DNA of 64,000 nucleotides, taken from assembly GCA_000474255.1 (NCBI GenBank), contig BATO01000008.1, positions 1 to 64,000 on the forward strand. Direction: 5' to 3'. The position numbers were made by a program, and so were the translations under genes. This DNA is from Aquipseudomonas alcaligenes MRY13-0052. GTDB taxonomy: Bacteria; Pseudomonadota; Gammaproteobacteria; Pseudomonadales; Pseudomonadaceae. The notes beneath the pieces are model-generated. The model saw only the letters and a program-made list of their open reading frames with translations. It was not told where the DNA came from and did not search any database. Below are positions 1 to 10,375 of the stretch, piece after piece. The first letter of the stretch is position 1; the number at the start of each line of letters is the position of its first letter.

Positions 1-610
1 AGTTGCCCCTGTCGTCGCGCTGCGCCTCGCACAGGCGGGTCTCGGTCCAGGGTTGCTCGGGGCGGTCCCATTCGATCCAGGCCAGGCGTTGGCCGGTGCC
101 GTCCAGCACCGGGGCGGCGTAGAAGTCGGCGCCCTCGGCAATCACCGAGCGGGTGCCATCGGCCAGGGCGATGCTCACCAGGCGGTTGCGCACCGCCTCA
201 CCACCGTGACGCTCTTCCACTGCCAGCAACGCTTCGCCCTGGGCGTCGAATTGCAGGTCGCCGAAGCGGCTGCCGGGCTGCCGCGTCAGTGGCCGAGGCG
301 CGCCGTCGACGCGCTGGAGATAAAGCTGCTGGTCCGCCTCGTTGACGAAGGCGACACCCTCGGCGGTGGGGCAGAAGGCGCCGCCGCCGTACTCGTGCAC
401 CCGGCTGCGCAGGGAGAAGCCCGCCGGTGTCAGGCAGCGCGCCTCACCGTGGCGCCACAACCAGAGGGTGGTGCGCGCGTCCGCCGGGTCGAACTGGCTC
501 CACAGCAGGCCGTGGGCGCAGCGTTTCAGCTCGGCGAAATCGCGGCTGGCCGCTGCCGCATCGAGGGCGCTGAAGGTGCTGGGCCAGGTGCCGTAGGGGG
601 CGATGGGCAT
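1..610 (-). CDS. S9-family peptidase, N-terminal part (PqqH-like), cut by window edge
   Basis: The 203 visible codons give the N-terminal part of a beta-propeller serine peptidase of the prolyl-oligopeptidase (S9) type. The protein begins MPIAPYGTWPSTFSALDAAA. Repeated short blade-like segments follow, such as VHEYGGGAFCPTAEGVAFV. The catalytic domain lies beyond the left edge and is not seen. The ATG at 610 has a strong AGGAGG ribosome site and starts 24 nt after the pqqE stop, so the gene is probably co-transcribed with pqq. In P. aeruginosa the gene after pqqE is an S9 peptidase sometimes called pqqH; its place in PQQ maturation is not firmly settled, and a role in PqqA processing is inference. 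The family call rests on position and N-terminal pattern only. Confidence 0.8.
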   Translation of the reverse strand, partial: MPIAPYGTWPSTFSALDAAAASRDFAELKRCAHGLLWSQFDPADARTTLWLWRHGEARCLTPAGFSLRSRVHEYGGGAFCPTAEGVAFVNEADQQLYLQRVDGAPRPLTRQPGSRFGDLQFDAQGEALLAVEERHGGEAVRNRLVSIALADGTRSVIAEGADFYAAPVLDGTGQRLAWIEWDRPEQPWTETRLCEAQRDDRGN

Positions 611-634
611 CGGGATTCCTCCTGCGGCGAAGGC

Positions 635-1798
635 TCAGGCCTTGGCGATCAGCTGCGCATTGCCCGGGTTGCGGAACACCAGTTCGCCCATCCCCCGTGG
701 CGCCTCCTCGGCCTGGCGGCGGGCGTCGAGGATGATGCCGTGGTGCGCCGACTTACTGCACACCGGATCGGCATTGGTTGCGTCGCCGGTGAGCATGAAG
801 GCCTGGCAGCGACAGCCGCCGAAGTCGCGGTCCTTCTCGTCGCAGGAGCGGCACGGCTCGGGCATCCAGGCATCGCCACGGAAGCGGTTGAAGCCGAAGG
901 AGTCCTGCCAGATGTGGCGGATGCTGTGCTCGCGCACGTTGGGAAACTGCACCGGCAGCTGCCGTGCGCTGTGGCAAGGCAAGGCGGTGCCATCCGGGGT
1001 GATGTCGAGGAACAGGTTGCCCCAGCCGTTCATGCAGGCCTTGGGGCGCTCCTCGTAGTAGTCCGGGGTGACGAAGATCAGCTTGCAGGGGTGGTTCTGG
1101 GCCGCCAGCTTGTCCCGGTAGGCGTGGGTGATGGCCTCTGCGCGCTCCAGCTGCTCGCGGGTCGGTAGCAGGCCGGCGCGGTTGAGCTCGGCCCAGCCGT
1201 AGAACTGGCAGGTGGCGAGTTCGACGAAGTCCGCCTCCAGCTCCAGGCACAGGTCGATGATGCGCTCGATGTTGTCGATGTTGTTCCGGTGGGTGACGAA
1301 GTTGAGCACCATCGGGTAGCCCGCCGCCTTCACCGCCCGGGCCATGGCCAGCTTCTGGGCGAAGGCTTTGCGCGAGCCGGCCAGCAGGTTGTTCACCTCC
1401 TCGTCGGCAGCCTGGAAGCTGATCTGGATATGGTCCAGCCCCGCCTCGGCGAACTCGGCGATACGCGTCTCGGTGAGGCCGATGCCGGAAGTGATCAGGT
1501 TGGTGTAATAGCCCATGCCGCGTGCCGCGCGGATCAGCTCGGCCAGGTCCTGGCGCACCAGCGGTTCGCCACCGGAGAAGCCCAACTGCGCCGCCCCCAG
1601 CTCACGGGCCTGGCGGAACACCTCGATCCACTCGGCGGTGGACAGCTCCGCGCCCTGGCGGTCGAAATCCAGGGGGTTGGAGCAATACGGGCACTGCAGC
1701 GGGCAGCGATAGGTCAGTTCGGCCAGCAGCCATAAAGGTGGGCCGGGCTGGCGGGCCGTGCCAAGCGGTTCAACGCAACTCGATCCAGAACTGAGCAC
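635..1798 (-). CDS. pqqE: PqqE, radical SAM PqqA peptide cyclase
   Basis: PqqE is the radical SAM enzyme that, with the PqqD chaperone, cross-links the Glu and Tyr side chains of PqqA, the first step of PQQ biosynthesis in the cytoplasm. The radical SAM cluster motif CPLQCPYC (CX3CX2C) is near the N-terminus. The C-terminal half has the auxiliary-cluster cysteines seen as [26 protein letters not shown] and DPVC. The reading frame is open further upstream with no ATG close to the conserved start. I chose GTG at 1798 because GGAGG sits 6 nt before it. This gives 387 aa, close to the usual size, and overlaps pqqD by 29 nt, which suggests translational coupling. Confidence 0.95.
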   Translation of the reverse strand: MLSSGSSCVEPLGTARQPGPPLWLLAELTYRCPLQCPYCSNPLDFDRQGAELSTAEWIEVFRQARELGAAQLGFSGGEPLVRQDLAELIRAARGMGYYTNLITSGIGLTETRIAEFAEAGLDHIQISFQAADEEVNNLLAGSRKAFAQKLAMARAVKAAGYPMVLNFVTHRNNIDNIERIIDLCLELEADFVELATCQFYGWAELNRAGLLPTREQLERAEAITHAYRDKLAAQNHPCKLIFVTPDYYEERPKACMNGWGNLFLDITPDGTALPCHSARQLPVQFPNVREHSIRHIWQDSFGFNRFRGDAWMPEPCRSCDEKDRDFGGCRCQAFMLTGDATNADPVCSKSAHHGIILDARRQAEEAPRGMGELVFRNPGNAQLIAKA

Positions 1799-2048
1799 TG
1801 GCCACCTCCATGAACGCGAGGATGTCCTCGTCCACCCCCGGCACATCGGGGAAGCGCCCGGTGAGGTCGTCGATGATGGCGGCGACGCTGCGCTGGCCGT
1901 CGATCAGCTTGAGGATTTCGCTGGCGCTCTCGTTGAGCTTGATCATGCCTTCCGGGTAGAGCAGCACATGGCAGCCCTGGGCCGGTTCGAACTGGAAGCG
2001 GAAGCCCCGGCGCAGTTGCGGGGTCTTCGATTGCAACACCTCGCTCAT
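1770..2048 (-). CDS. pqqD: PqqD, PqqA-binding chaperone
   Basis: PqqD is a small peptide chaperone that holds PqqA and presents it to PqqE. The predicted 92-residue product, [15 protein letters not shown] to FWIELR, has the normal PqqD length. It also shows the family features: an [21 protein letters not shown] beta region and a helical second half ([20 protein letters not shown]). The start ATG overlaps the pqqC stop in an ATGA, and the gene overlaps the start of pqqE. The order C-D-E is standard for Pseudomonas, where pqqD and pqqE are separate genes. Confidence 0.95.
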   Translation of the reverse strand: MSEVLQSKTPQLRRGFRFQFEPAQGCHVLLYPEGMIKLNESASEILKLIDGQRSVAAIIDDLTGRFPDVPGVDEDILAFMEVASAQFWIELR

Positions 2049-2797
2049 TGCCCCAGCCCCCGGTGCCAGACCCGCTCGCGGGTCACCGTGTGGTAGGGCG
2101 GGCGCTCCAGCTCGTAGGCCATGCTCATGGCGTCGAGCATGCTCCACAGCACGTCGAGCTTGAACTGCAGGATCTCCAGCATGCGCGCCTGCTGCTCCAC
2201 CGTGCGGTAGTGCGCCAGGGTGATGCGCAGGCCGTGCTCCACGTCGCGCCGGGCCTGGGACAGGCGCGAGCGGAAGTAGTCGTAGCCGGCCGGGTCGATC
2301 CAGGGGTAGTGGCTGGGCCAGGCGTCCAGCCGCGACTGGTGGATCTGCGGCGCGAAGAGTTCGGTCAGCGAGCTGCTCGCCGCCTCCTGCCAGCTGGCGC
2401 GGCGGGCGAAGTTGACGTAGGCGTCCACGGCGAAGCGCACCCCCGGCAGCACCAGTTCCTGGGACAGCACCTGCTCGCGGTCCAGCCCCACCGCCTCGGC
2501 CAGGCGCAGCCAAGCCTCGATGCCACCCGCCTCGCCCGGCGCGCCGTCGTGGTCCTGGATGCGCTGGATCCATTCGCGGCGGGTGTCGCGGTCCGGGCAG
2601 TTGGCGAGAATGGCCGCATCCTTCAGCGGGATGCACACCTGGTAGTAGAAGCGGTTGGCCACCCACCCCTGGATCTGCTCGCGGCTGGCGCGGCCCTGGT
2701 ACATGGCCACATGGAAGGGGTGGTGGATGTGGTAGTAGGCGCCCTTGGCGCGCAGTGCCTGTTCGAATTGCTCGGGACTCATGGCGGTCTGTTGCAT
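2045..2797 (-). CDS. pqqC: PqqC, pyrroloquinoline quinone synthase
   Basis: PqqC catalyses the last step of PQQ formation, the cofactor-free eight-electron oxidation and ring closure of AHQQ. The start ATG at 2797 follows AAGGAG by 6 nt and gives 250 aa, the usual length. The conserved stretches [20 protein letters not shown] and [15 protein letters not shown] are visible; they supply the histidines, tyrosines and arginines of the active site known for the family. A second in-frame ATG at 2782 is possible but lacks as good a ribosome site. Its stop overlaps the pqqD start (ATGA), and 28 nt separate it from pqqB. Confidence 0.95.
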   Translation of the reverse strand: MQQTAMSPEQFEQALRAKGAYYHIHHPFHVAMYQGRASREQIQGWVANRFYYQVCIPLKDAAILANCPDRDTRREWIQRIQDHDGAPGEAGGIEAWLRLAEAVGLDREQVLSQELVLPGVRFAVDAYVNFARRASWQEAASSSLTELFAPQIHQSRLDAWPSHYPWIDPAGYDYFRSRLSQARRDVEHGLRITLAHYRTVEQQARMLEILQFKLDVLWSMLDAMSMAYELERPPYHTVTRERVWHRGLGQ

Positions 2798-2825
2798 GGA
2801 CAGCTCCTTGTTATGCGCCACCGGC

Positions 2826-3740
2826 TCAGAGGCGGATGGCCATGCCATCGCGGGCCACTTCGATACCGCGCGCGTCCAGTTCGGCGCGCTCGGCGGAATC
2901 GGCATCGAGGATGGGGTTGGTGTTGTTGATGTGGATGAGCACCCGGCGCTTGTCCTGCAGGCCGTCGAGCACCTCGAGCATGCCGCCGGGGCCGCTCTGC
3001 GGCAGGTGGCCCATCTCGCTGCCGAGCTTGTCGCCCACCTCGCACAGGCGCATCTCGTCGTCGCGCCAGAGAGTGCCGTCCACCAGCAGGCAGTCGGCGC
3101 GGCGCATCCAGCCCAGCAGCGCCTCGTCCACCTGGCCCAGGCCCGGCGCATAGAACAGCGAGCCGCCGGTGCGCAGGTCCTCGACGAACAGGCCGATGTT
3201 GTCGCCCGGGTGCGGGTTGCCCCGGTGCGGCGAATAGGGCGGCGCGCTGCTGCGCAGGGCGATGGCGGTGAAGCGCAGCCCCGGGCAGGCGGGAATGCTG
3301 AAGGGCTCGCCATCCAGGGCGATGGGGTTCCAGGCCAGGCCGCCGTTCCAGTGCTGCAGCATGGTGAACAACGGGAAGCCGCTGGTCAGGTCCTGGTGGA
3401 CCATCTCCGTGCACCACACCGAATGCGGGCAGCCCTCGCGCAGGGTCAGCAGGCCGGTGACGTGGTCGATCTGGCTGTCCATCAGCAGCACCGCGGCGAT
3501 GGCCGTGTCGCGCAGACGCCGGGCCGGCTGCAACGCCGGGAAGGCCTCGATCTGCGCGCGGATGTCGGGGGAGGCGTTGCACAGCACCCAGTTGACCCCG
3601 TCATCGCTCAGGGCGATGGAGGACTGGGTGCGCGCCTCGGCGTTGAGGGTGCCGGCGCGCAGGCCGGCGCAGTTGCGGCAGTTGCAGTTCCACTGCGGAA
3701 AGCCCCCGCCGGCGGCGGAGCCGAGAATCTGGATATGCAT
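2826..3740 (-). CDS. pqqB: PqqB, metallo-beta-lactamase-fold PQQ biosynthesis protein
   Basis: The 304-residue protein starts [20 protein letters not shown] and is PqqB, a metallo-beta-lactamase-fold protein. The family is thought to hydroxylate the tyrosine moiety of the PQQ precursor; older work linked it to PQQ export. The N-terminal metal-site cysteine motif CNCRNC is present, as is [15 protein letters not shown] where true hydrolases have HXHXDH. It sits 44 nt downstream of pqqA and ahead of pqqC, the canonical order. Length and motifs are typical and I see nothing broken. Confidence 0.95.
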   Translation of the reverse strand: MHIQILGSAAGGGFPQWNCNCRNCAGLRAGTLNAEARTQSSIALSDDGVNWVLCNASPDIRAQIEAFPALQPARRLRDTAIAAVLLMDSQIDHVTGLLTLREGCPHSVWCTEMVHQDLTSGFPLFTMLQHWNGGLAWNPIALDGEPFSIPACPGLRFTAIALRSSAPPYSPHRGNPHPGDNIGLFVEDLRTGGSLFYAPGLGQVDEALLGWMRRADCLLVDGTLWRDDEMRLCEVGDKLGSEMGHLPQSGPGGMLEVLDGLQDKRRVLIHINNTNPILDADSAERAELDARGIEVARDGMAIRL

Positions 3741-3784
3741 GGGAACCCCTGTCGGGAAGCCCCGGCGGACCGGGGCAAGGACGA

Positions 3785-3856
3785 TCAGCGGTTGGCGAAG
3801 TACATGGTCACTTCGAAGCCGATGCGCAGGTCGGTATAGGCGGGTTTAGTCCACAT
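3785..3856 (-). CDS. pqqA: PqqA, PQQ precursor peptide (23 aa)
   Basis: This 23-residue gene is easily missed. It begins [11 protein letters not shown] and ends TMYFANR. The E-V-T-M-Y motif at residues 15-19 holds the glutamate (E15) and tyrosine (Y19) that become the PQQ ring system. A GAGGA ribosome site precedes the ATG at 3856. The gene opens the pqq operon. A variant of the TACT-N5-GGTA box lies about 100 nt upstream (3954-3966), so its expression may respond to the alcohol-oxidation regulators. Confidence 0.95.
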
Positions 3857-3953
3857 GGGTCGTTCCTCTTCTTATGGCGCCGGAGAATTCCGGCAGGTTT
3901 GAGTTAACCACCAGGCCCGACACCCTCGAATGCTACTTTCGAACGAGTTCCGG

Positions 3954-3966
3954 TCCTGATTTGGTA
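3954..3966 (-). promoter_or_regulatory. TACT-N5-GGTA-type box upstream of pqqA (variant)
   Basis: On the plus strand the site reads TCCTGATTTGGTA, one base off the shared 13-bp form TACT-N5-GGTA. It ends 98 nt before the pqqA start. A further element, GCTACTTTC, lies at 3932-3940; the same nine bases occur next to the box at 52977-52989. It is probably a response-regulator site (PedR2 or AgmR); the protein is inferred. Confidence 0.45.
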
Positions 3967-3973
3967 GCGTGCG

Positions 3974-4010
3974 TGCGACAGCTGTGCGCCCGCCCGCTAC
4001 AGCTGTCGCA
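3974..4010. promoter_or_regulatory. Perfect 12-bp inverted repeat, putative enhancer site of the AcoR-like activator
   Basis: TGCGACAGCTGT (3974-3985) and ACAGCTGTCGCA (3999-4010) form perfect inverted arms around a 13-nt spacer. A direct TGCGAC follows at 4015. The site lies in the 408-nt gap between pqqA and the sigma54 activator gene, about 90-125 nt before a -24/-12-like sequence at 4100-4115. Related halves, TGTCGCA and ACAGCTGTGTCA, lie upstream of the sigma54 promoter at 10159-10173. Spacing and symmetry fit a Fis-family upstream activating site. The rest of the gap holds only the pqqA-side box and leader. Confidence 0.5.
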
Positions 4011-4099
4011 TTTCTGCGACGGCTGCCCACGCGCCCCACACGACACGGCCTGGCGACGAAGCGCCCTGGACCGGGCCTTGCGGCGACGACTGAAGCTTT

Positions 4100-4115
4100 A
4101 GGCATGTGCCTTGCT
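4100..4115 (+). promoter_or_regulatory. sigma54 (-24/-12) promoter-like sequence before the AcoR-like gene
   Basis: AGGCATGTGCCTTGCT matches the sigma54 consensus TGGCACG-N4-TTGCW at most positions and keeps the GG-N10-GC spacing. A weaker GG-N10-GC match lies at 4068-4081. The nearby palindrome at 3974-4010 would be the activator site. If real, the regulator is itself sigma54-dependent, possibly autoregulated; most relatives are not, so confidence is limited. Confidence 0.4.
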
Positions 4116-4264
4116 GTATCCGTGCCATCTCCGACGGATGGATAACTGCAGGCGACTGCTCTGCGGTCTATGGTTGGAGCGTCCGGCCGGGCTGCCGGTT
4201 CGACCAAAACAACAAGACGCCGAGGCGCGCCCCCAGGGGCCACCATCGGCCAACGGGAGTGCCT

Positions 4265-6217
<1,953 letters not shown>

Positions 6218-6224
6218 TCCGTAG

Positions 6225-6350
6225 GGGCGAATTCATTCGCCCAGCCTGTAGCCCGGGCTTCAGACGTAGGGTGGACCACGCTTCACCGGTCCACCATGCG
6301 GGGTCACGGCGAACGCCCTTGGTGGATGGAAAAAGCGCCATCCACCCTAC
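6225..6350. repeat. REP-type palindromes between the activator and aldA
   Basis: GGGCGAATTCATTCGCCC at 6225-6242 is a near-perfect hairpin right after the activator stop. It is followed by an inverted pair GTAGGGTGGA (6266) and TCCACCCTAC (ending 6350), whose copies recur at 10381, 10447, 41838, 41909 and 63048. The elements sit between convergent genes and may act as the bidirectional terminator. Nothing else is seen in this 218-nt gap. Confidence 0.7.
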
Positions 6351-6435
6351 GCCCCGACCGGTCTCACCCCAGGACATACAAGCGAATTCATTCGCGATCG
6401 GACGTGGCGGCGAACACCGCCGCCACGCCCGCCCC

Positions 6436-7872
6436 TCACTCCTGGATGTACACCACATGGGTGTGGGTGAACTCGTACAGCCCGTGCTTGCCGTCCGCGC
6501 CACCGATGCCGGATTTGCGCGTGCCGGCGTGGTAGCCCTGCATGGCCTCGAAGTTCTCGCGGTTGACGTAGGTCTCGCCGAAGTCGATCTCGCGGCTGGC
6601 CTTCAGCGCCGCGCCGAGGCTGCGGGTGTAGATGGATGAGGTCAGGCCGTACTCGCTGTCGTTGGCCAGGGCGATGGCTTCGTCGAGGTCGTCGACGATC
6701 TGGATCGGCAGCACCGGGCCGAAGATCTCCTTGCGCATGATCTCCATGTCCGCCTTGCAACCGGCCAGCACCGTGGGCTGGTAGTGGAAGCCCTTGCCCT
6801 TGTCGGCCACGGCGCCGCCGGTGACCACCTGGGCACCCTGGTCCTGGGCGGTGCGCACCATCTGCGCGACCTTGTCGAGGCCGGCCTGGTTGATCAGCGG
6901 GCCCATGTCCAGGTCGGCGTTTTCGGAGGGGTCGCCGTAGCGGGTGGCGGCCATGGCCGAGGCGATCCTGTCGATGAAGGCGTCGGCCACCTTGCGCTCC
7001 ACATAGACGCGCTCGGCGCAGTTGCACACCTGCCCGGTGTTGATCACCCGCGAGGCGGTGATGGCGGTCACCGCCAGGTCCAGGTCGGCGTCGGCGAGGA
7101 CGATGGCCGGGGCCTTGCCACCCAGCTCCAGGTTGAGCTTGGTGATGTTCGGTGCGGCGGCGGCCATGATCCGCGCGCCGGTGCCGACGCTGCCGGTGAA
7201 GCTGATCAGGTCCACGCCCGCGTGGCTGGTGAGGCTGTGGCCAACGCTGGCGCCACGCCCGCCGACGACGTTGAACACGCCGCTGGGCAGGTCCGTCTCG
7301 GCCACCAGGCGGGCGAATTCGTAGCAGTTGATCGGCGTTTCTTCGCTGGGCTTGATGACGATGGTGTTGCCGGTCAGCAGGGCCGGCGCCATCTTCCGGG
7401 CGATGAGGAAGAACGGGAAGTTCCACGGCAGGATGCCGGCCACCACGCCCAGCGGCTTGCGCAGCAGGAACACGTGTTCGTTGACCCGGTCGCTGGTCAG
7501 CACCTCGCCTTCCAGGCGCCGCGCCCACTCGGCCATGTAGTCCAGGTAGTCGGCGGTGAAGTTGACCTCCACCAGCGCCAGCGCCGGCACCTTGCCCTGC
7601 TCGCGGGTGATGATCCGCGCCAGGCGCTCGGCATTGGCGCGCACCTTGGTGGCGATCTGGCGCAGGTAGCCGGCGCGCTCGATGGCCGGCTTGGCGGCCC
7701 AGGCCTTCTGCGCGCCACGGGCGGCGGCGATGGCGCGCTCCACCTGTTCGACGGGGGATTCCGGCACCCGCGCCAGCAGCTCGGCGTTGGCCGGGTTGTG
7801 CACCTCGATGTGCTGGTCGCTGCCGACGAAGGCGTTGGCGATGTAGTTCTGGTAGAGGGGGGTCTCGGTCAT
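6436..7872 (-). CDS. aldA: AldA-like NAD-dependent aldehyde dehydrogenase
   Basis: This 478-residue ALDH-superfamily enzyme oxidises aldehydes to carboxylic acids with NAD+ in the cytoplasm. It resembles E. coli AldA (lactaldehyde/glycolaldehyde dehydrogenase) in length and in signatures. The catalytic cysteine is C283 in GQVCNCAERV, the general-base glutamate is E249 in LNLELGGKAP, and the NAD-binding segment reads ILPWNFPFF. It starts 59 nt after the stop of the quinohaemoprotein alcohol dehydrogenase on the same strand, so it most likely removes the aldehyde made by that enzyme. The true substrate (glycolaldehyde, lactaldehyde or an aliphatic aldehyde) cannot be told from sequence. Confidence 0.88.
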   Translation of the reverse strand: MTETPLYQNYIANAFVGSDQHIEVHNPANAELLARVPESPVEQVERAIAAARGAQKAWAAKPAIERAGYLRQIATKVRANAERLARIITREQGKVPALALVEVNFTADYLDYMAEWARRLEGEVLTSDRVNEHVFLLRKPLGVVAGILPWNFPFFLIARKMAPALLTGNTIVIKPSEETPINCYEFARLVAETDLPSGVFNVVGGRGASVGHSLTSHAGVDLISFTGSVGTGARIMAAAAPNITKLNLELGGKAPAIVLADADLDLAVTAITASRVINTGQVCNCAERVYVERKVADAFIDRIASAMAATRYGDPSENADLDMGPLINQAGLDKVAQMVRTAQDQGAQVVTGGAVADKGKGFHYQPTVLAGCKADMEIMRKEIFGPVLPIQIVDDLDEAIALANDSEYGLTSSIYTRSLGAALKASREIDFGETYVNRENFEAMQGYHAGTRKSGIGGADGKHGLYEFTHTHVVYIQE

Positions 7873-7931
7873 GGTCGCTCTCGCTTGCTTTCAGGGAGTG
7901 GAACGGGCGGGCATCCGGCCCGCCCGGCGGA

Positions 7932-10100
7932 TCACTTGGCGCTGAAGCGCTTCCAGGCGTCGCCTTCCTGCTTGAGGTCATGGGCGCGCTTGATCAGGTA
8001 CTGGTGGATCTGCTCGACCTCGGCGGCGTTGAACGCCTCGGCGAAGGACGGCATGCCGTCGGGCACGCGACCGCCGTAGAGAATGCCGAGGAACATCTGG
8101 TGCTTCTCGCTCGTCAGCTTGCGCAGGTCCGGCAGCACGCCGCCGCTCACCGCGTGGATGCCGTGGCACTGGGAGCAGTGGCCGTCGTAGAGCTTGGCGC
8201 CGGCCTCGACGTCCGCGGCGCTGGCGGTCAGTGGCGGCGGCTGCGGAGCGTCGGCCGGCGGTGCCGGCTCCTGCAGCTTGGCGGTGCCGCCGAGCTTGTA
8301 GGTCAGCACCTGGGAGAAGGGCTGCACGCCGGCCCGCAGGGACAGGGCCCCGGCGAAGGTGGAGAAGGCGCCGCCCCAGCCCGCCATGAAGGTCACGTAC
8401 TGCTCGCCGTCGACGCTGTAGGTCACAGGTGCGGCCATCACCCCGCTGGCGGCGGGCTGCTCCCAGAGCTTCTTGCCGCTGTCGGCGGCGTAGGCGATCA
8501 CCCGGCCATCGGCACTGCCCTCGAACACCAGGTTGCCCGCGGTGCTCAGGGTGCCGCCGTTGAAGATGGTGACGTAGGGCACTTCCCAGACCGGCTCCTG
8601 TTTCACCGGGTCCCAGGCGATCAGCTTGCCGGACCAGGTCTTGGCCATTTCCAGCAGGCCGTCCGGGCCCTCGGGCATCATCCCGGTCTTCAGGCCCAGC
8701 TGGTACATGCTCTTGAACGGGTTGCGCTTGGGCGCATCCGGGATGTGCTCGTAGTAGGCCGACATGATGTGCGCCGGGATGTACACCAGCCCGGTGTTGG
8801 GGTTGTAGGACATCGGGTGCCAGTCATGGGCGCCCCAGAAGGCCGGGGTCACCAGGTTGCGCTTGCCATTCTTCCAGTAGGCGGCGTTCTCCTCGTCGAC
8901 GATGGGCCGGCCGGTCTTCATGTCCATGCCCTTGGTCCAGTTCTGCGGCACGATGCCCTTGGCCGAGAGCAACTCGCCGGTGGCGCGGTCGATGACGTAG
9001 AAGAAGCCGTTCTTCGGCGCCTGCATCAGCACCTTGCGCGGCTTACCCTCGATGGGCAGCTCGGCGAGGATCATGTGCTGGGTGGCGGTGAAGTCCCAGG
9101 CGTCGCCGGGGGTGGTCTGGTAGTGCCAGGCGTATTCGCCGGTGTCGGCATTGACCGCGACGATGGAGGACAGGAACAGGTTGTCGCCCTTGGCCTGGCT
9201 GCGCCATTTCGGGTCCCACAGCGAACCGTTGCCGACGCCGATGTAGAGCAGGTTCAGCTCCGGGTCGAAGGCGAAGGAGTCCCAGGCGGTGCCACCGCCC
9301 CCCTGCTCGACGAAGGCGTCGCCGAACCAGGTCTTCTGGGCGATTTCCATGGCCTTGTCTTCCGGCGGCAGCTTGGGGTCGCCCGGCACGGTGAAGAAGC
9401 GCCAGGCCTGCTTGCCGGTCTCGGCGTCGTAGGCGGTGACGTAGCCGCGCACGCCGAACTCGGCGCCGCCGTTGCCGATGATCACCTTGCCGTTCACCAC
9501 GCGCGGCGCACCGGTGATGGTGTAGCTGCGCTTCTTGTCGTTGCGCGTGTCCACCGACCAGACGCGCTTGCCGGTCTTGGCGTCGATGGCCTCCAGGCGG
9601 CCGTCGAGCACGCCGACGTAGATCTTGTCCTTCCACACCGCCACGCCGCGGTTCACCGCGTCGCAGCAGGCCTCGCCGGCGCGGTTGCGGTCCGACTGCG
9701 GGTCGTACTTCCACAGCAGCTTGCCGTTGCGGGCGTCCAGTGCGTAGACCACCGAGAAGGGGCCGGTGGTGTACATCACCCCGTCGACCACGATGGGCGT
9801 GGCTTCCACGCCGCGGTCCAGGTCGAGCTTGTAGCTCCAGGCCAGGCCGAGCTTGTCGACGTTGCCGTCGTTGATGGTCTTCAGCGGGCTGTAGCGCTGC
9901 TCGTCGTAGGTGCGCCCGTGGCTCATCCAGTTACCGGGCTCCTGGTCGGCGGCGATGATGCGCTTGCCGTCCACGTCGGCCGCCCACGCGGCCGAGGAAC
10001 AGGCCACGCCCAGGGCGATGGCGGCGATCATGTGCTTGAAGGTCGAGGCGGCGGGCGGCGGCTCCCAGCCTCCGCTGCATTGCAGGCCAATGTGCTTCAT
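7932..10100 (-). CDS. Type II PQQ quinohaemoprotein alcohol dehydrogenase (fused cytochrome c)
   Basis: This 722-residue periplasmic enzyme oxidises primary alcohols using PQQ and passes electrons to its own haem c. A signal peptide covers about residues 1-40 (hydrophobic MIAAIALGVACSSAAWA). The eight-bladed propeller includes the vicinal-cysteine motif EACCDAVNRG. The catalytic Asp is D336 in DAWDFTATQH; the residue two positions on is Thr338, not Asp, which predicts a calcium rather than a lanthanide site. After a Pro-rich linker (PAPPADAPQPPP) the cytochrome domain carries CSQCH (C642, C645, H646). It resembles QbdA/QgdA (ADH IIB/IIG) of P. putida. It has a GGAG ribosome site, a sigma54 promoter at 10159-10173, and aldA downstream as partner. 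Confidence 0.93.
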   Translation of the reverse strand: MKHIGLQCSGGWEPPPAASTFKHMIAAIALGVACSSAAWAADVDGKRIIAADQEPGNWMSHGRTYDEQRYSPLKTINDGNVDKLGLAWSYKLDLDRGVEATPIVVDGVMYTTGPFSVVYALDARNGKLLWKYDPQSDRNRAGEACCDAVNRGVAVWKDKIYVGVLDGRLEAIDAKTGKRVWSVDTRNDKKRSYTITGAPRVVNGKVIIGNGGAEFGVRGYVTAYDAETGKQAWRFFTVPGDPKLPPEDKAMEIAQKTWFGDAFVEQGGGGTAWDSFAFDPELNLLYIGVGNGSLWDPKWRSQAKGDNLFLSSIVAVNADTGEYAWHYQTTPGDAWDFTATQHMILAELPIEGKPRKVLMQAPKNGFFYVIDRATGELLSAKGIVPQNWTKGMDMKTGRPIVDEENAAYWKNGKRNLVTPAFWGAHDWHPMSYNPNTGLVYIPAHIMSAYYEHIPDAPKRNPFKSMYQLGLKTGMMPEGPDGLLEMAKTWSGKLIAWDPVKQEPVWEVPYVTIFNGGTLSTAGNLVFEGSADGRVIAYAADSGKKLWEQPAASGVMAAPVTYSVDGEQYVTFMAGWGGAFSTFAGALSLRAGVQPFSQVLTYKLGGTAKLQEPAPPADAPQPPPLTASAADVEAGAKLYDGHCSQCHGIHAVSGGVLPDLRKLTSEKHQMFLGILYGGRVPDGMPSFAEAFNAAEVEQIHQYLIKRAHDLKQEGDAWKRFSAK

Positions 10101-10158
10101 CAGTGGGTCTCCGATTCTTATTAGGGCCGCAGCCTCGCGCCACGGTCCCAGCCCTATC

Positions 10159-10173
10159 GCAATGGCTGTGCCA
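10159..10173 (-). promoter_or_regulatory. sigma54 (-24/-12) promoter of the type II alcohol dehydrogenase operon
   Basis: On the minus strand the sequence reads TGGCAC-AGCCA-TTGC, which fits the sigma54 core (TGGCAC-N5-TTGC) exactly. It lies about 60 nt before the dehydrogenase ATG. The expected start site is about 12 nt downstream, near 10146. The AcoR-like activator nearby is the obvious partner, with half-sites upstream at 10262-10268 and 10298-10309. Confidence 0.75.
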
Positions 10174-10261
10174 GCGTTGCGCTGGATGGCTGCAGGGCCC
10201 GTGGCAGATGGGTTTGGCGAGGGAGACGGCGCTAGCGTGATGAAGTTGAGACGCGGGCAAC

Positions 10262-10309
10262 TGTCGCAGGCGCAGGACAGGCGCAGCGAGAGGTGGAACA
10301 GCTGTGTCA
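10262..10309. promoter_or_regulatory. Putative enhancer half-sites upstream of the sigma54 promoter
   Basis: TGTCGCA at 10262-10268 and ACAGCTGTGTCA at 10298-10309 resemble the arm ACAGCTGTCGCA of the palindrome at 3999-4010. They sit about 90-140 nt upstream of the -24/-12 element, the usual place for activator binding. This is degenerate, so support is comparative only. Confidence 0.4.
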
Positions 10310-10375
10310 GGGCCTGGATGACGCGGCGAGAGCATTGCGAAACGGGCTCGCCAAGCGTCCCCGGCGAGCCCGCTT

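Noticed and set aside
7932-10100. Lanthanide-dependent enzyme
   Set aside because: The residue two positions after the catalytic Asp is Thr, not Asp.
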